Positions 33,800 through 43,262 of a DNA stretch of 64,000 bases are shown one piece after another. The position numbers were made by a program, and so were the translations under genes. Within the stretch, counting starts at the first letter, position 1. Each line of letters starts with the position of its first letter. This DNA is from Phascolarctos cinereus. Taxonomy: Eukaryota; Chordata; Mammalia; Diprotodontia; Phascolarctidae. Where the stretch lies: the NCBI RefSeq assembly GCF_002099425.1, contig NW_018344068.1, positions 8,748,501 to 8,812,500 of the forward strand. Reading direction: 5' to 3'. The notes below the pieces were generated by a model that saw nothing but the letters and a program-made list of their open reading frames with translations, ran no database searches and was not told the origin of the DNA.

Positions 33800-35520
33800 C
33801 ACTTCGCACACACATTTCATCCCATTCCTTCCTGCCTCCTCCAGGAAATTGCTCCAGCAATTGTGCCCTTGTTCTCATGCGTCTCCCATGGCTCCCTTAT
33901 CATCAACCACTTTCCATTTGCTTCCAAATATTCTTTAGTCTCCCTTATTCTTTTTTTTCATATCCTTTCTAGTATATCCTACTGCTATCTCATCTCTCTC
34001 CTTTACCAGTAAACATCTTGAAAAATCTCTATCTGCCGGATGCCTCCATTTCCTAACCATTCACTGTCCCCTGGGACCTTGTCCTTCTGGCTTCTGTTCC
34101 CATGCTCCATTACTGTACTGCAATCATTCTTTCTGATCCTCAATGATCTCCCAAATCCCATGACCTCTTCTTCAGTCTCCATCTTCTCTTGACCTTTCTG
34201 TAGCTTTTGACACTGTTGACCATCCTCTCCTCCCAGATACTTTGTCCCCATCAGCCTCACAGACGCCCTACTCTCCTAGTTTTTCCTCCTACTTCTCTAG
34301 ATGCTCCTTTTCTCACTTCTCATTCTCTTTTCCACCCCTTCATTTTCTTCAAGGATCTGTTCTTGGCTCTTTCCTCAAGCGCCACCTCTGTGTAAATGAC
34401 TCCAGAATCCATTATCCCTATTCCTATCCTTTCTTCTGGAATCTACACCTCTATTTTCATCTGCATGTCTCACAGAACATGTCCAAAATCTGTCTTATCT
34501 CCCCCCACCCCAAGCTTTTTCTTCCTTCTGACTTCACTGTTTTAATGGTACTACAATTCACCCAATCTCCCACTTTCAAATCCCTGGGGTCTTCTTTGAT
34601 GTTTCCCTCTCCCTCAGCTCTCATAGCTAATCAGCTATTGACTCTGGAGCATCGTCTCCGTGTGCTTCCTTCTTCTCTGTTCTCACTTCTGCTACACTAG
34701 TACAGCTCCTTGGGACCACATTTCTAAACTCCTGTCATAGCCTCCTTAGAGGCCTTCCCTCCTTCACCATCTACCTGCTTCAGTTCATGCTTCATGTTAG
34801 GATAATGTGTCCTCTTAGCTCTGGTCCACTCTCAAACATCTTCATTTTGTTACTCTTGTCTACTTAAGTAAATTTCTTTGCCTGGCACTCAAGGTCTTCC
34901 ACAGTCTTACTTTTCCAAACATAACTCATACAAAAATACATCTCATACATTACTCTACATTGTGTATTCCACACCCCAGCCAAATTAAGTCTTCTCTGAC
35001 CCTCAAATATGCTCAGCATTTTCCTGCCTCTGTATTTTTTTCTTAGGCTGTGACTAGAATGCCTTCATCAGCTGTTGAATTCTGGCCCTCCTTTAAATCC
35101 CCAATCAATTATCTCCCTGGTCATAGAATAGTCATAAAAAAATAACAAACTCTAAAACTAGGGCAGCTAGGTGGCAGTGTGGATAGAGCTCCTGAATTCA
35201 GGAAGACATGAGCTCAAATCTAGACTCAAACATTTACTAGCTGTGTGACTCTGAGCATGACATTTAATCTCTCTGCCTCAGTTTCCTTATCTATGAGATG
35301 GGGATAATAATAGCACCTATCTCCCAGGATTGTTGCAAGGATAAGATAATATTTATAAAGCACTTTGCAAACCTTAAGGTGCTATTTAAATGTTTGCTAT
35401 TATTATTATGATTATTATTATTAAGGGTATAATGTTCTATTTAAATATATAACTCCCCTCTGCCTAGCACAGTGCTTTACATAGATAGATGCTTGATAAA
35501 TGTCTGCCATGTTTATAATA
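33800..35520 (+). repeat. L2 LINE, ORF2 to 3' end, interrupted by a MIR3-type SINE
   Basis: Plus-strand L2 of about 1.3 kb: TTGACACTGTTGACCATCCTC, AAGGATCTGTTCTTGGCTC, ACATGTCCAAAATCTGTCTTATC, CCTGGCACTCAAGGTCTTCC, and 3' end CTAGCACAGTGCTTTACATAG...GATAAATGTC. A MIR3-type SINE sits at about 35155-35425 (TAGGGCAGCTAGGTGGCAGTG...GCTATTTAAATGTTTGC). The 152-residue frame at 34242 is L2-derived. Confidence 0.75.
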
Positions 35521-36032
35521 CATAATGTTCAGTCTCCCAGGCCAGCACTGCCTACTATATTATTCTGCCTTTCTTGCCAGTGAGATGCTAAATACCTGTC
35601 TCCCTTCTTTCTTCCTTCTTCCTTTCTCCCCCAACCCTAGACTCCAGGTCTGATATGGCAAGGAGTGGAGCGACTATGTTAGGGATACCCAAGGTGATCT
35701 GGAGGAGATTTTCTTGCACCCCGGGGAGTCAATCATCCATGTGTCCGGCAAATATAAGTCCTATCTTTGGAAGCTGATGTTTGTGACAGACAATGGCCGC
35801 TACCTGACTTATGGGAAGGACACAGGCACCAGCTTTAATGCCGCCCCACTGTACCCCAACACCATTGTTCGATTCTTCAGTGGCCACGCTGGCTCTCTCA
35901 TCGATGCTATCAGTCTACATTGGGATGTTTACCCCACCTGCTAACTATCCAGACACAGCAGGCCCAGGGCTGCCTCTCCTTGGGAAAGTCCTTATTCTCT
36001 CAAAGCCTATCCCCTACCTACTAAAGAGTTCA

Positions 36033-36038
36033 AATAAA
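36033..36038 (+). promoter_or_regulatory. ZG16 poly(A) signal AATAAA
   Basis: AATAAA lies 89 bases after the ZG16 stop, matching the short 3' UTR of the gene in other mammals. Confidence 0.75.
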
Positions 36039-36489
36039 AGGATGTTGCTGAAGCCAGTATGTGGAAGTATATTTCTGTTGTGTGCCTCTAACGCAGAACA
36101 AGTGTGCCTATATTTGTATATGTGAATCTCAAAGTTCAGTAATTCTGTTTGGCATCAGGCAAAAAGATGCTTGGGAGTATCTCCAACAGTCTTAACCTCT
36201 CTGAGCCTGTTTCTTCATCTATAAAATGAAGATAACAATATCTATCTTAATTTCAGATGAGATAATAGAGGATATTTTCTCAAGAGCAGTTATAAGGGCC
36301 TAGTAAGGGCCACCTTTTCCCCAAGAACACAATGATGGAAGTGTTTAGCAAACCTGTAATTTTAGAGCTGTTATGGAGGAGACGTCTTGCTATGGTTCCT
36401 CTCCAAGAATTCTGCTCTCCCACTCTCCTCTTTACTACTCTCCTTGTCATCCTAAGACAGGTTTTCTTCTTCTTGCTCCACCTGGAGAT

Positions 36490-36850
36490 GGACAGAGTCA
36501 GATAAGAGAGATTCAAACTCCACTTCAATATTTACTATCCGTGAGACCATAAGCAAGTCACCTAAACCTAAGTCTCATTTTCCTCCTCTAAAGAATGAAA
36601 ATAGGGGCAGCTAGGTGGATTCAGGAGGACCTGAGTTCAAATCCGGCCTCAGACACATAACACTCACTAGATGTGTGACCATGGGCAAGTCACTTAACCC
36701 CATTGCCTGGCCAAAAAATAAAAAAAAAAGAATGAAAATAACACTTCTCATTGTACTAACTCAGAAGGTTGTGGTAAAGGCTTGAATGAGTTAGAGTATG
36801 TAAAGGCCTTTGTAAACGTTATAGTGCTATATAAATTATCAACTATTATT
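36490..36850 (+). repeat. MIR3-type SINE with a tRNA-SINE inside
   Basis: Host MIR parts are 36490-36590 and 36741-36850. The insert 36604-36727 is a tRNA-derived SINE lacking the segment between GGGGCAGCTAGGTGG and ATTCAGGAGGACC (about 22 bases of its A-box side). The target-site duplication AAGAATGAAAATA is perfect at 36591-36603 and 36728-36740. Confidence 0.85.
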
Positions 36851-36994
36851 AGGATTTTTCAGTCCACACTTGCTGACACCTACAACAGACCCTGTTTTCC
36901 TTCAAGAGTCCATGTGGCTTCCTTGATAGGCCCCTAACCTTATCCTCTCTTCTTTGTTCTCAATCCTTGGTGTTCTGAACCCTGAATCTTGACA

Positions 36995-37195
36995 GCAATG
37001 TGACTTAGTAGAAAGAGCTTTGAACTGAGAATCAGGAAACCAAGCTTCTAGTACCAGCTCTGATATTAAATCCGTAATCTTGGACAAGACACTTCCCTAC
37101 CTCAGGCTTCAGTTTCCTTATACGTAAAATAGAGAGATGAGACTAGGTTATCTCAGAGATTCTTTACAGCTCTAATATTTTATGTGTCTATGATT
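36995..37195 (+). repeat. MIR, plus strand
   Basis: TAGTAGAAAGAGCTTTGAACTG, AGACACTTCCCTACCTCAGG, CAGTTTCCTTATACGTAAAA. 37196-38116 is unremarkable non-coding DNA. Confidence 0.7.
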
Positions 37196-38132
37196 ATCCT
37201 TCCCAAAACTGGGGCTCTGGCCCTAAGATCACTCCCATTCCAGAACTCAGTCATCTTGACACCCGAAAAGAAGGATGACTGATGATAAATGACTTAGGAT
37301 GATTTTGTAACCCATGCTCAGGGACCTTCAACTTCCAGGCTCACCAAGAGCAGGTCTAATCTTGGAGTCTGGCCCCTCAAAGCATTTTTCTCTTTTGGTT
37401 CATACGTGCCTATCCAGATTTTCTCTGAGTTACCATATGTAGCTTAAATATAACATATGTCTAGGTTTCCACAGATACAGAGAACAAAATCCCTAGGTAT
37501 TATACAAACATTCAAGGTAATAAATGCATGTCTGGTACAGGACAGTATTTATTTTGTGCCACAGAAAATATAAGTCTCACAGGAGCCCCTAAGTAGATCT
37601 AGAAAATGCAATAACTATTCACAGTAACCTATAAGCTCCTCCAAAGGAAAATGTACTTACGACCATCAGGCAGTCCAAAGAATCCCAGACTGCTAAGCAG
37701 TCCCTTCCATACATATGGTACCACCCTATGATTTGGACTCTTTCTGGAAGGCAAACAGAAACAGTGTTTCTGGGTAGACAATCCCCTTCTTACCAAGCCT
37801 AACCTAGCCCTGAAACTTGCTATTAAAATGGAGAATAAAATATAGGTCTTCTAGCTCTCTGTATATAGGGCCAAGAGGGTATTCCTATTCTTTCTCCAAT
37901 AGGATCCCTTTCTGGAAAATCTCCTTTTTTCTTTCTAGAAGGTCTAATTTTCAATACTTCAATCTTGGAATATTTTGGAGGCAACTTCCAAGACTGGTGA
38001 TACTCAATAAATATCCCTTGTCAACTAGAAAGCTAGATTAAAAAGTATCATATTACCTGAACAGTTAGGGTTCAGGAACATTGCTCCTGCATTTCCCTCT
38101 TGGAACATATAGGCAAGCTTATGATTATTTCT

Positions 38133-38292
38133 TTTCTTTTCTCTTTTTTTTTTTTAGCCTAGGCAATAGGGTTAAGTGATTTGCCCAGGATCACACAGCT
38201 AGTATGCGTCAAGTGTCTGAGGCCGGATTTGAAGTCAGGTCCTCCTGACTTCAGGGCCGGTGCTCTATCCACTGCGCCACCTCGCTGCCCCT
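38133..38292 (-). repeat. tRNA-derived marsupial SINE with perfect target-site duplication
   Basis: Complete reversed copy. GCTTATGATTATTTCT is found at 38117-38132 and 38293-38308 (16 bases). Confidence 0.92.
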
Positions 38293-38308
38293 GCTTATGA
38301 TTATTTCT

Positions 38309-39224
38309 GCAAGAAGTCTTAATACTCTACTGTGGCCCCAGAAGCTTCCGTGTCTTGGCCTGGGAAAATCCACTATCAGAAACTCTTCCCTCTGATCAAA
38401 TGAGCAAGAAAGCTGCAGGGTGAGCACTTTTAACTTTTATGTCCCCTGTGCTTTTGCACTATGTTTCTCATCTCTGTGAGACTCTGCAGTCCAGGAATCT
38501 TTTACAGAGGGAGAGAAACAGAACAGAACTTGTGAAACATACTATCGGAAACATACTATCTGACAGAGGTCAGAGTAGGCCCTGCACTATGTTCTGGAGG
38601 AGAAAGACATAGGATTGGATGAGGAAGAAGGGAAAGCACGATATGTATCCTGTGGGGTTTACTTCCTATCTTCCTTCCAATGACCTTGCCATTGCAGGCT
38701 TCCATGAGTGAGAGGGGAGAGGGCAAAGGCATGCAGACCACAACTAGCACTAGGCAGCAGGCACAGTTCCAAGAAACTTCAGTGACTGCAGGCCAGCGTG
38801 TCTGAAAAAGCTCCTGATCAGAAGCAGAGACAAGAGCTGAGAGCCATGAGAAGAGAAAAGGTCCAGAGGAGCAGAAACTATCAGCCCTATTGGTCTGGTA
38901 ACGTAGGAAACTGATTTCACTCACTGCCTTCACTTATTTCCCCTGTCTCTAACCTCTGATCCCTGAGACAGGAATCAGACTCACCTTTCCCTTACTCCTT
39001 TCCCTTGAACCACAGGCTAGTGTAGTTAGGATTTCTCTGAGCCACATCCAAAGATCTGGAAAGACAACTGGGAGACATTTTGGGAACTGTCAGGAAAAGG
39101 ACGCTACCATTCAAGAGTATATTATCCAGCTCTTTTTCAGTTTACTCTATTATGAATAATAAGCTATAAGATCACACCATGTTGTCTCTAATCTATGGAT
39201 GCAGTATGCAATAAATTGAAAGGT
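38309..39224. other. Intergenic stretch, nothing recognised
   Basis: The 125-residue minus frame at 38556-38933 has no recognisable domain, no splice context that I can support and no neighbour in the expected human gene order. Treated as chance. Confidence 0.4.
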
Positions 39225-39440
39225 GGGAACCCAGATGGCTTAGTGATAGCACACTGGGCCTGAAGTCAGGATAGATCTGAGTTCAAATCCAGCCTCAGAT
39301 ACTTAGTAGTTGCATGACCCTGAGCAAGTCACTTAACTCAGTTTCCTCAGCTGTAAAATAAACTGAAGAAGGAAATGGTAAACTACTTCAGTATCTTTGC
39401 CAAGGAAAACCCCAAATGGGGTCATGACTAAACAATTAAA
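39225..39440 (+). repeat. Long marsupial CORE-SINE, plus strand
   Basis: AACCCAGATGGCTTAGTGATAG, GAGTTCAAATCCAGCCTCAG, tail GTATCTTTGCCAAGGAAAACC...ATGGGGTCATGACT. 39441-40015 shows no gene; a MIR3 tail piece lies near 39880-39950. Confidence 0.8.
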
Positions 39441-40142
39441 AACCCAGATGGGGATTAGGAGCTAGATATAGATGACAGATTTCATTTTTTAATATTTGAA
39501 GCAACTTTACATTTCATGCCTTAAATTAATATTGGACCAGCCAATGAGGAGTAAAATCAAACTGCTGAACAAAATCAGAGCCCTGCTATAGCATGAACTT
39601 TCTTGGGATGGGGAGGGGATTGGGGTGGCAAGGATTGAGCATCCCAGGCGTTTGAAGGCTGCAGTCCACCTAGTGGCCAGTAAGGCTATTGCAGACTGTT
39701 AGGCTGGCTATCCTACCTAAGGCACTGACAAGGCTGGGTTGGTGACTCAAGTCCAATGCCACCTGTAGATAATCTAACTATTACACTCTTGCTAGATAAT
39801 TAGCACAGTGAGACTTTCTGCAGCCTTATGGCTACATCAAACCACAGCATCAAACCACACAACCCAGGGAGTCTTATGGACTGTTGTGAGGATCAGATGG
39901 AATAGCATATGTAAAGTGCTTTGTTAACCTTAAAGCCATATGTAAAAACAGGTATTTTTACGTTGGGCAGTTTCGCCAGTCTTGCCCCCGTTCCCCAACT
40001 TCCAGTGTGGTGTAGTATGGAAAAAAATGCTAGGCTAACGTGCCAACTCTACTGCATCTTACCTCCTGAGTGATCTTCAGCAACCTACTTAACTTCTCTA
40101 GGTCTCAGTTTCCATATCTGTAAAATGAGGAGGTTGGACTAT

Positions 40143-40932
40143 CAGTGGTTCTCAGTGTGGTCAGGAGGCCTCTGGTGGCCCCCTAAAACTCTTTCAGGGG
40201 GTCCTTGAGGTCAAAATTATGTTCATAACAATAGCAAGATATTTTAATTTCTAATATGGTAAATATCAATAGAAATAACCATATAAACAAAAGCTCTTTG
40301 GGGTGCTCAATAATTTTTAATTTTATATTTTATTTTTCCCCAATTACATGTAAAAACAACTTTAACATTCTTTTTTTAAAAAATTTTTAGTTCCAAACTT
40401 TCTCCTTCTGTCCCATTGAGAAGGCAAGCAATTTGATATAGGTCGTACATGCGCAGTCATGTAAAAAATATTTCCATATTAGTCATGTTGTGAAAGAAAA
40501 CAGACAAAAACCAAGAAAAAATAAAGAAAATATGCTTCAATATGTATTCAGACTCCATCAGGTTTTTTTCTAGAGATGGATAGCATTTTTCATCATAAGT
40601 CCTTTAGAAATGTCTTCAATCATTGTATTGCCAAGAATAACTAAGTCATTCATAGTTGATCACATAATATTGCTGTTACTGTATACAATACTCTCCTGAT
40701 TCTGCTTATTTCACTTCGCATCAGTTCATGTAAGTCTTTCCAGGTTTTTCTGAGAGCATCCTGCTTGGCATTTCTGATAGCACAATAGGATTCCATTACA
40801 ATCATATACCACAACTTGTTCAGCCAATCTCCAATTGATGAGTATCCCCTCAATTTGCAATTCCTTACTAGGTCCTCAATATTTTTTAAGAGTGTAAAGG
40901 GATCTTGAGATAAAAAAGTTTTAGAATCATTG
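40143..40932 (+). mobile_element. Non-autonomous hAT-type DNA transposon, interrupted by LINE-1
   Basis: The left end CAGTGGTTCTCAGTGTGG (40143) and the right end TTAGAATCATTG (40921-40932) form degenerate terminal inverted repeats of the CAGTGGTTCTCA class. The left body reads GTCAGGAGGCCTCTGGTGGCC, GGGGGTCCTTGAGGTCAAAA, as in hAT Charlie/Tip100-type MER repeats. Only about 230 bases are hAT sequence; no transposase is present. The flanking duplication is degraded. Confidence 0.65.
40321..40874 (-). mobile_element. LINE-1 3' fragment, minus strand, inside the hAT element
   Basis: Reversed L1 3' end: CCCCAATTACATGTAAAAAC, CATATTAGTCATGTTGTG, ATTCAGACTCCATCAGG, GGATTCCATTACAATCATATACC, CAATCTCCAATTGATGAGTATCC. 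Target-site duplication CTCAATAATTTTTAA (40306-40320) and CTCAATATTTTTTAA (40875-40889), 14 of 15 identical. Confidence 0.88.
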
Positions 40933-41702
40933 GACTGGATGATCTTTAAGAACTTTTCTGGCTTTAAACCTTCTGAATCCTGACTACCATTTAGTCAGTT
41001 AAGCTGTATGACCAGGGGCAAGGCACTCTTTCAGTCTCAGTTTCCTCCTCTGTGAAATGATATAAATCATATTTCTACAACCTACCTCACAGAGTTTTGA
41101 GAAAATCATTTTGTAAGTTTCAAAACTGCCATATGAATTAAGTTTGTTAAGTTTCTAATAATGAAGCAGGGTATAATGTTTAAAAAAAACCAAACCACTG
41201 ACCTGGGATTCAAAAGAATTGAGGTCCGATTGTAGCTCTGTCCCTAGTTCTCTTTGTGACCTTGGCACTTACCCGAGAGGAAACCTTCAGTTTCATGCTT
41301 GGTTCAAAAAGACATCTCAGTGAATGTGCCACAATAGGGAAAAGGAACTTCCTGCTAGCCAAGACAATGCTTCGGCTGGTGACTCTAAACCCTATGGAGT
41401 GGTGGCTCTTGACAAATCTGAGCTTAGAAACATCAATTCACTTCCCTAGGAGCAGCAATGATGGCAGCCAGCAAGGTGCTTCCACCCATTACTAATTACT
41501 AATGTCCTCAGCTCCCTTGATGTGGAGATGCAGTCATGCTTTCCTTAAGTTATGACTTCTGATGTGCCCTGTCCCAGGCACTGGTTTAGAATAGGGTTGT
41601 CTCTTCACTTGTGTCCTATCATGAATGTCCTGGGTAGCTCACCTATTCACTGATGCACAATGACCTAAAACCACAACTTTACCAAGAATTAGACGGAAAT
41701 AG

Positions 41703-41950
41703 AAGGGGCATTGGCTAGAGCATTGGGACTGGAGTCAGAAAGACCTAAGCTCAAATCCAGCCTTAGTCATTGAGGAGCGAGTCATTTAACCTCTGCCTGC
41801 CTCAGTTTCCTCATCTGTAAAATGGGAGTGATAACAATAGCACTTACCTCTCAGTATTGGTGTGAAGATAAAAGGAGATATTTGTAAAGGTTTTGCAAAC
41901 CTTAAAATGCTATATAAATCCTAGATATCATTGTTGTTGTTATTATTGTT
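41703..41950 (+). repeat. MIR3-type SINE, plus strand
   Basis: CTAGAGCATTGGGACTGGAGTC, TCAGTTTCCTCATCTGTAAA, CAAACCTTAAAATGCTATATAAATCC. Further MIR pieces lie at 40985-41150 and 41165-41275. 41276-41700 has no gene. Confidence 0.75.
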
Positions 41951-41954
41951 ATCG

Positions 41955-42870
41955 TTATTTACTAAGTGCCTAATATGTGCCAGGTACTGTACTAAGTGTT
42001 GGGGATATAAAGAAAAGCCAAAGCACAGTCCCTGCTCTCAAGGAGCTACCAGCCTAATGGGGAGACAACTAGGTACAAACAAGATATAGACAGGATAAAT
42101 TGGAGATAAACAGAGGGAAGGCACTAGCATTAAGGAAGATGGGGGGAAAAGGCTTCTTGAAGAAGCCAGGAGGTGGAGACGATTTGGAGAGAATCCCAGA
42201 CATGGGGGACAGACAGCCAATAAAAACGCATGGAGTCAGGAAGTGGGGTGTCTTGTGAGAGGAACAGAAAAGGAGCCAGCGTCACTTGATCATTGAGTGT
42301 GGAGGGGAAGGGAGGAAAAAGTAAGGTATACTTATACCGAAAAGGCAGGGGGAAGGCAGATTATGAAGGGCTTTGAAATGCCAGAGCGTTTTATATTTGA
42401 TTCTGGAGGTGATGGGGAGCCACTGGGGTTGATTGAAAAGGGGGTGGGGGAGGTGACAGTCAGACTTGCACTTTAGGAAGATCTGACAGCTGCGTGGAAG
42501 ATGGACCGAAGTAAGGAGAGACTTGAGACAGGGAGAACAACCCGCAAAAGTGCAGGTGTGAGATGCTAAGGATCTGCTCCAGGGTGGTAGCAAGGGTCGA
42601 AAGACAGGAGGGCCTGTCCAAGAGAGATGTTAAGTTACAAAGGTAGAAACCACAGGACTTGGCAAGTGATTGGCTATGGGGGAGAGGGGGAGAATCAAGG
42701 CAGACCCCCAGGTTTTGAGCCTGGAGGACTGGGGTGATGGATCTTAGCGCATTCAACATTAATGGGGACGTTTGGGAGAGGGGGAGGGGAAGGAACGGGA
42801 GGAAAAGTCCTGCTCTGGATTTGCTGAAATTGAGACGTCCACTGGACATCCAGTTTGAGAGGTCTACAAG
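41955..42870 (-). repeat. L2 LINE, RT C-terminus to 3' end, minus strand
   Basis: About 0.9 kb. On plus it starts with the reversed L2 terminus (AAGTGCCTAATATGTGCCAGG). On minus the broken frames read QPQWLPITSRIKYKTLW, HFKALHNL (L2: LHWLP...RI.FK...KALH) and AQNLGVCLDSP (L2: NLGV..DSS). It ends about 390 bases before the KIF22 ATG, so the KIF22 promoter abuts this fossil. Confidence 0.82.
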
Positions 42871-42879
42871 GCAGCTGGA

Positions 42880-43262
42880 GCGTACACGGAGACGACGGCA
42901 GAGCGCAAGAGAGGTGCAGAAAGTACAGACAGAGCGAGCAGAGAAGGGCCTGGGGCCGTAGCTGGCTCAGCCGCCGAAAGAGCAAGCGTCAGGAACCGAC
43001 TGCAGGGACGGCCGCGGCCGCCCGGCCTCCACGAGGAGCGCAGGGACACATCTCTACGCCAACTCCGAGACCAAAGCCAAGCCGAAAAGGGCGACGACCC
43101 CGCCCCTTCCGGCGCCTCAACCAGTCTGACGCTCGCCATTAGTCGAAAGGACCGGAAGAGGCGGGGCCGCCGGGGAATTCGAACGCCGGGAGGGCCCAGC
43201 TCTGTGGCAGCGGAGTTGGGTTGGGGGGGGCGGGAGGCGACGGCGGAGCGGAAGCCTGAGAG
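42880..43262 (+). promoter_or_regulatory. KIF22: KIF22 CpG-rich promoter
   Basis: CpG-rich and TATA-less. It has ETS sites (CTTCCGG near 43106 and ACCGGAAG at 43151-43158), GC boxes (CCCCGCCCC near 43099 and GGCGGGGCC at 43160-43168) and TTCGAA at 43178-43183, which fits the CHR consensus used for G2/M genes. The ATG is at 43263. Roles of the sites are inferred. Confidence 0.65.

Larger units (their letters stand above)
31245..35640 (+). other. ZG16 last intron (4.4 kb), repeat-filled
   Basis: Donor GCGG|GTGACG (weak at +5) and acceptor CCCTAG. It holds an L3 ORF1 piece, several MIRs and CORE-SINEs, and a long L2. It contains no gene. Confidence 0.7.
30873..35944 (+). pseudogene. ZG16: ZG16 (zymogen granule lectin), apparently disabled
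   Basis: ZG16 is a small secreted jacalin-like lectin of pancreatic zymogen granules and gut mucus, 167 residues in human. Coding pieces: 30873-30925 (signal peptide, MLALVLLALFYVSA), 31112-31244 (RSSSYNREYGGGGGKCFSH, QLDGPITAIRIRVN) and 35641-35944 (YGKEWSDYV, GDLEEIFLHPGES, GTSFNAAPLYPNT, GSLIDAISLHWDVYPTC, stop TAA). Two defects are visible. At 35651-35653 TGA stands where human has Arg in LQVRYG, a one-base CpG-type change (CGA to TGA). The only GT donor of the first coding exon (AGCAA|GTGATC) leaves two bases, while the next exon starts TTCAG and needs one, so the frame does not join. Everything else is well conserved, implying recent loss, polymorphism or assembly error. Confidence 0.75.
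40016..41000 (+). repeat. MIR split by the nested hAT and LINE-1
   Basis: The left MIR part ends AAATGAGGAGGTTGGACTAT at 40142. The right part resumes at about 40933 with GACTGGATGATCTTTAAGAAC. The two halves read through as one MIR once the insert is ignored. Confidence 0.75.

Noticed and set aside
34242-34700. 152-residue plus-strand frame in the ZG16 intron
   Set aside because: Sequence is L2 ORF2 with frames lost, not a host gene.
42864-43139. Minus-strand 91-residue frame upstream of KIF22 as a divergent gene
   Set aside because: Sits in CpG-island DNA; no splice donor or conserved residues, and no such gene at this place in human.
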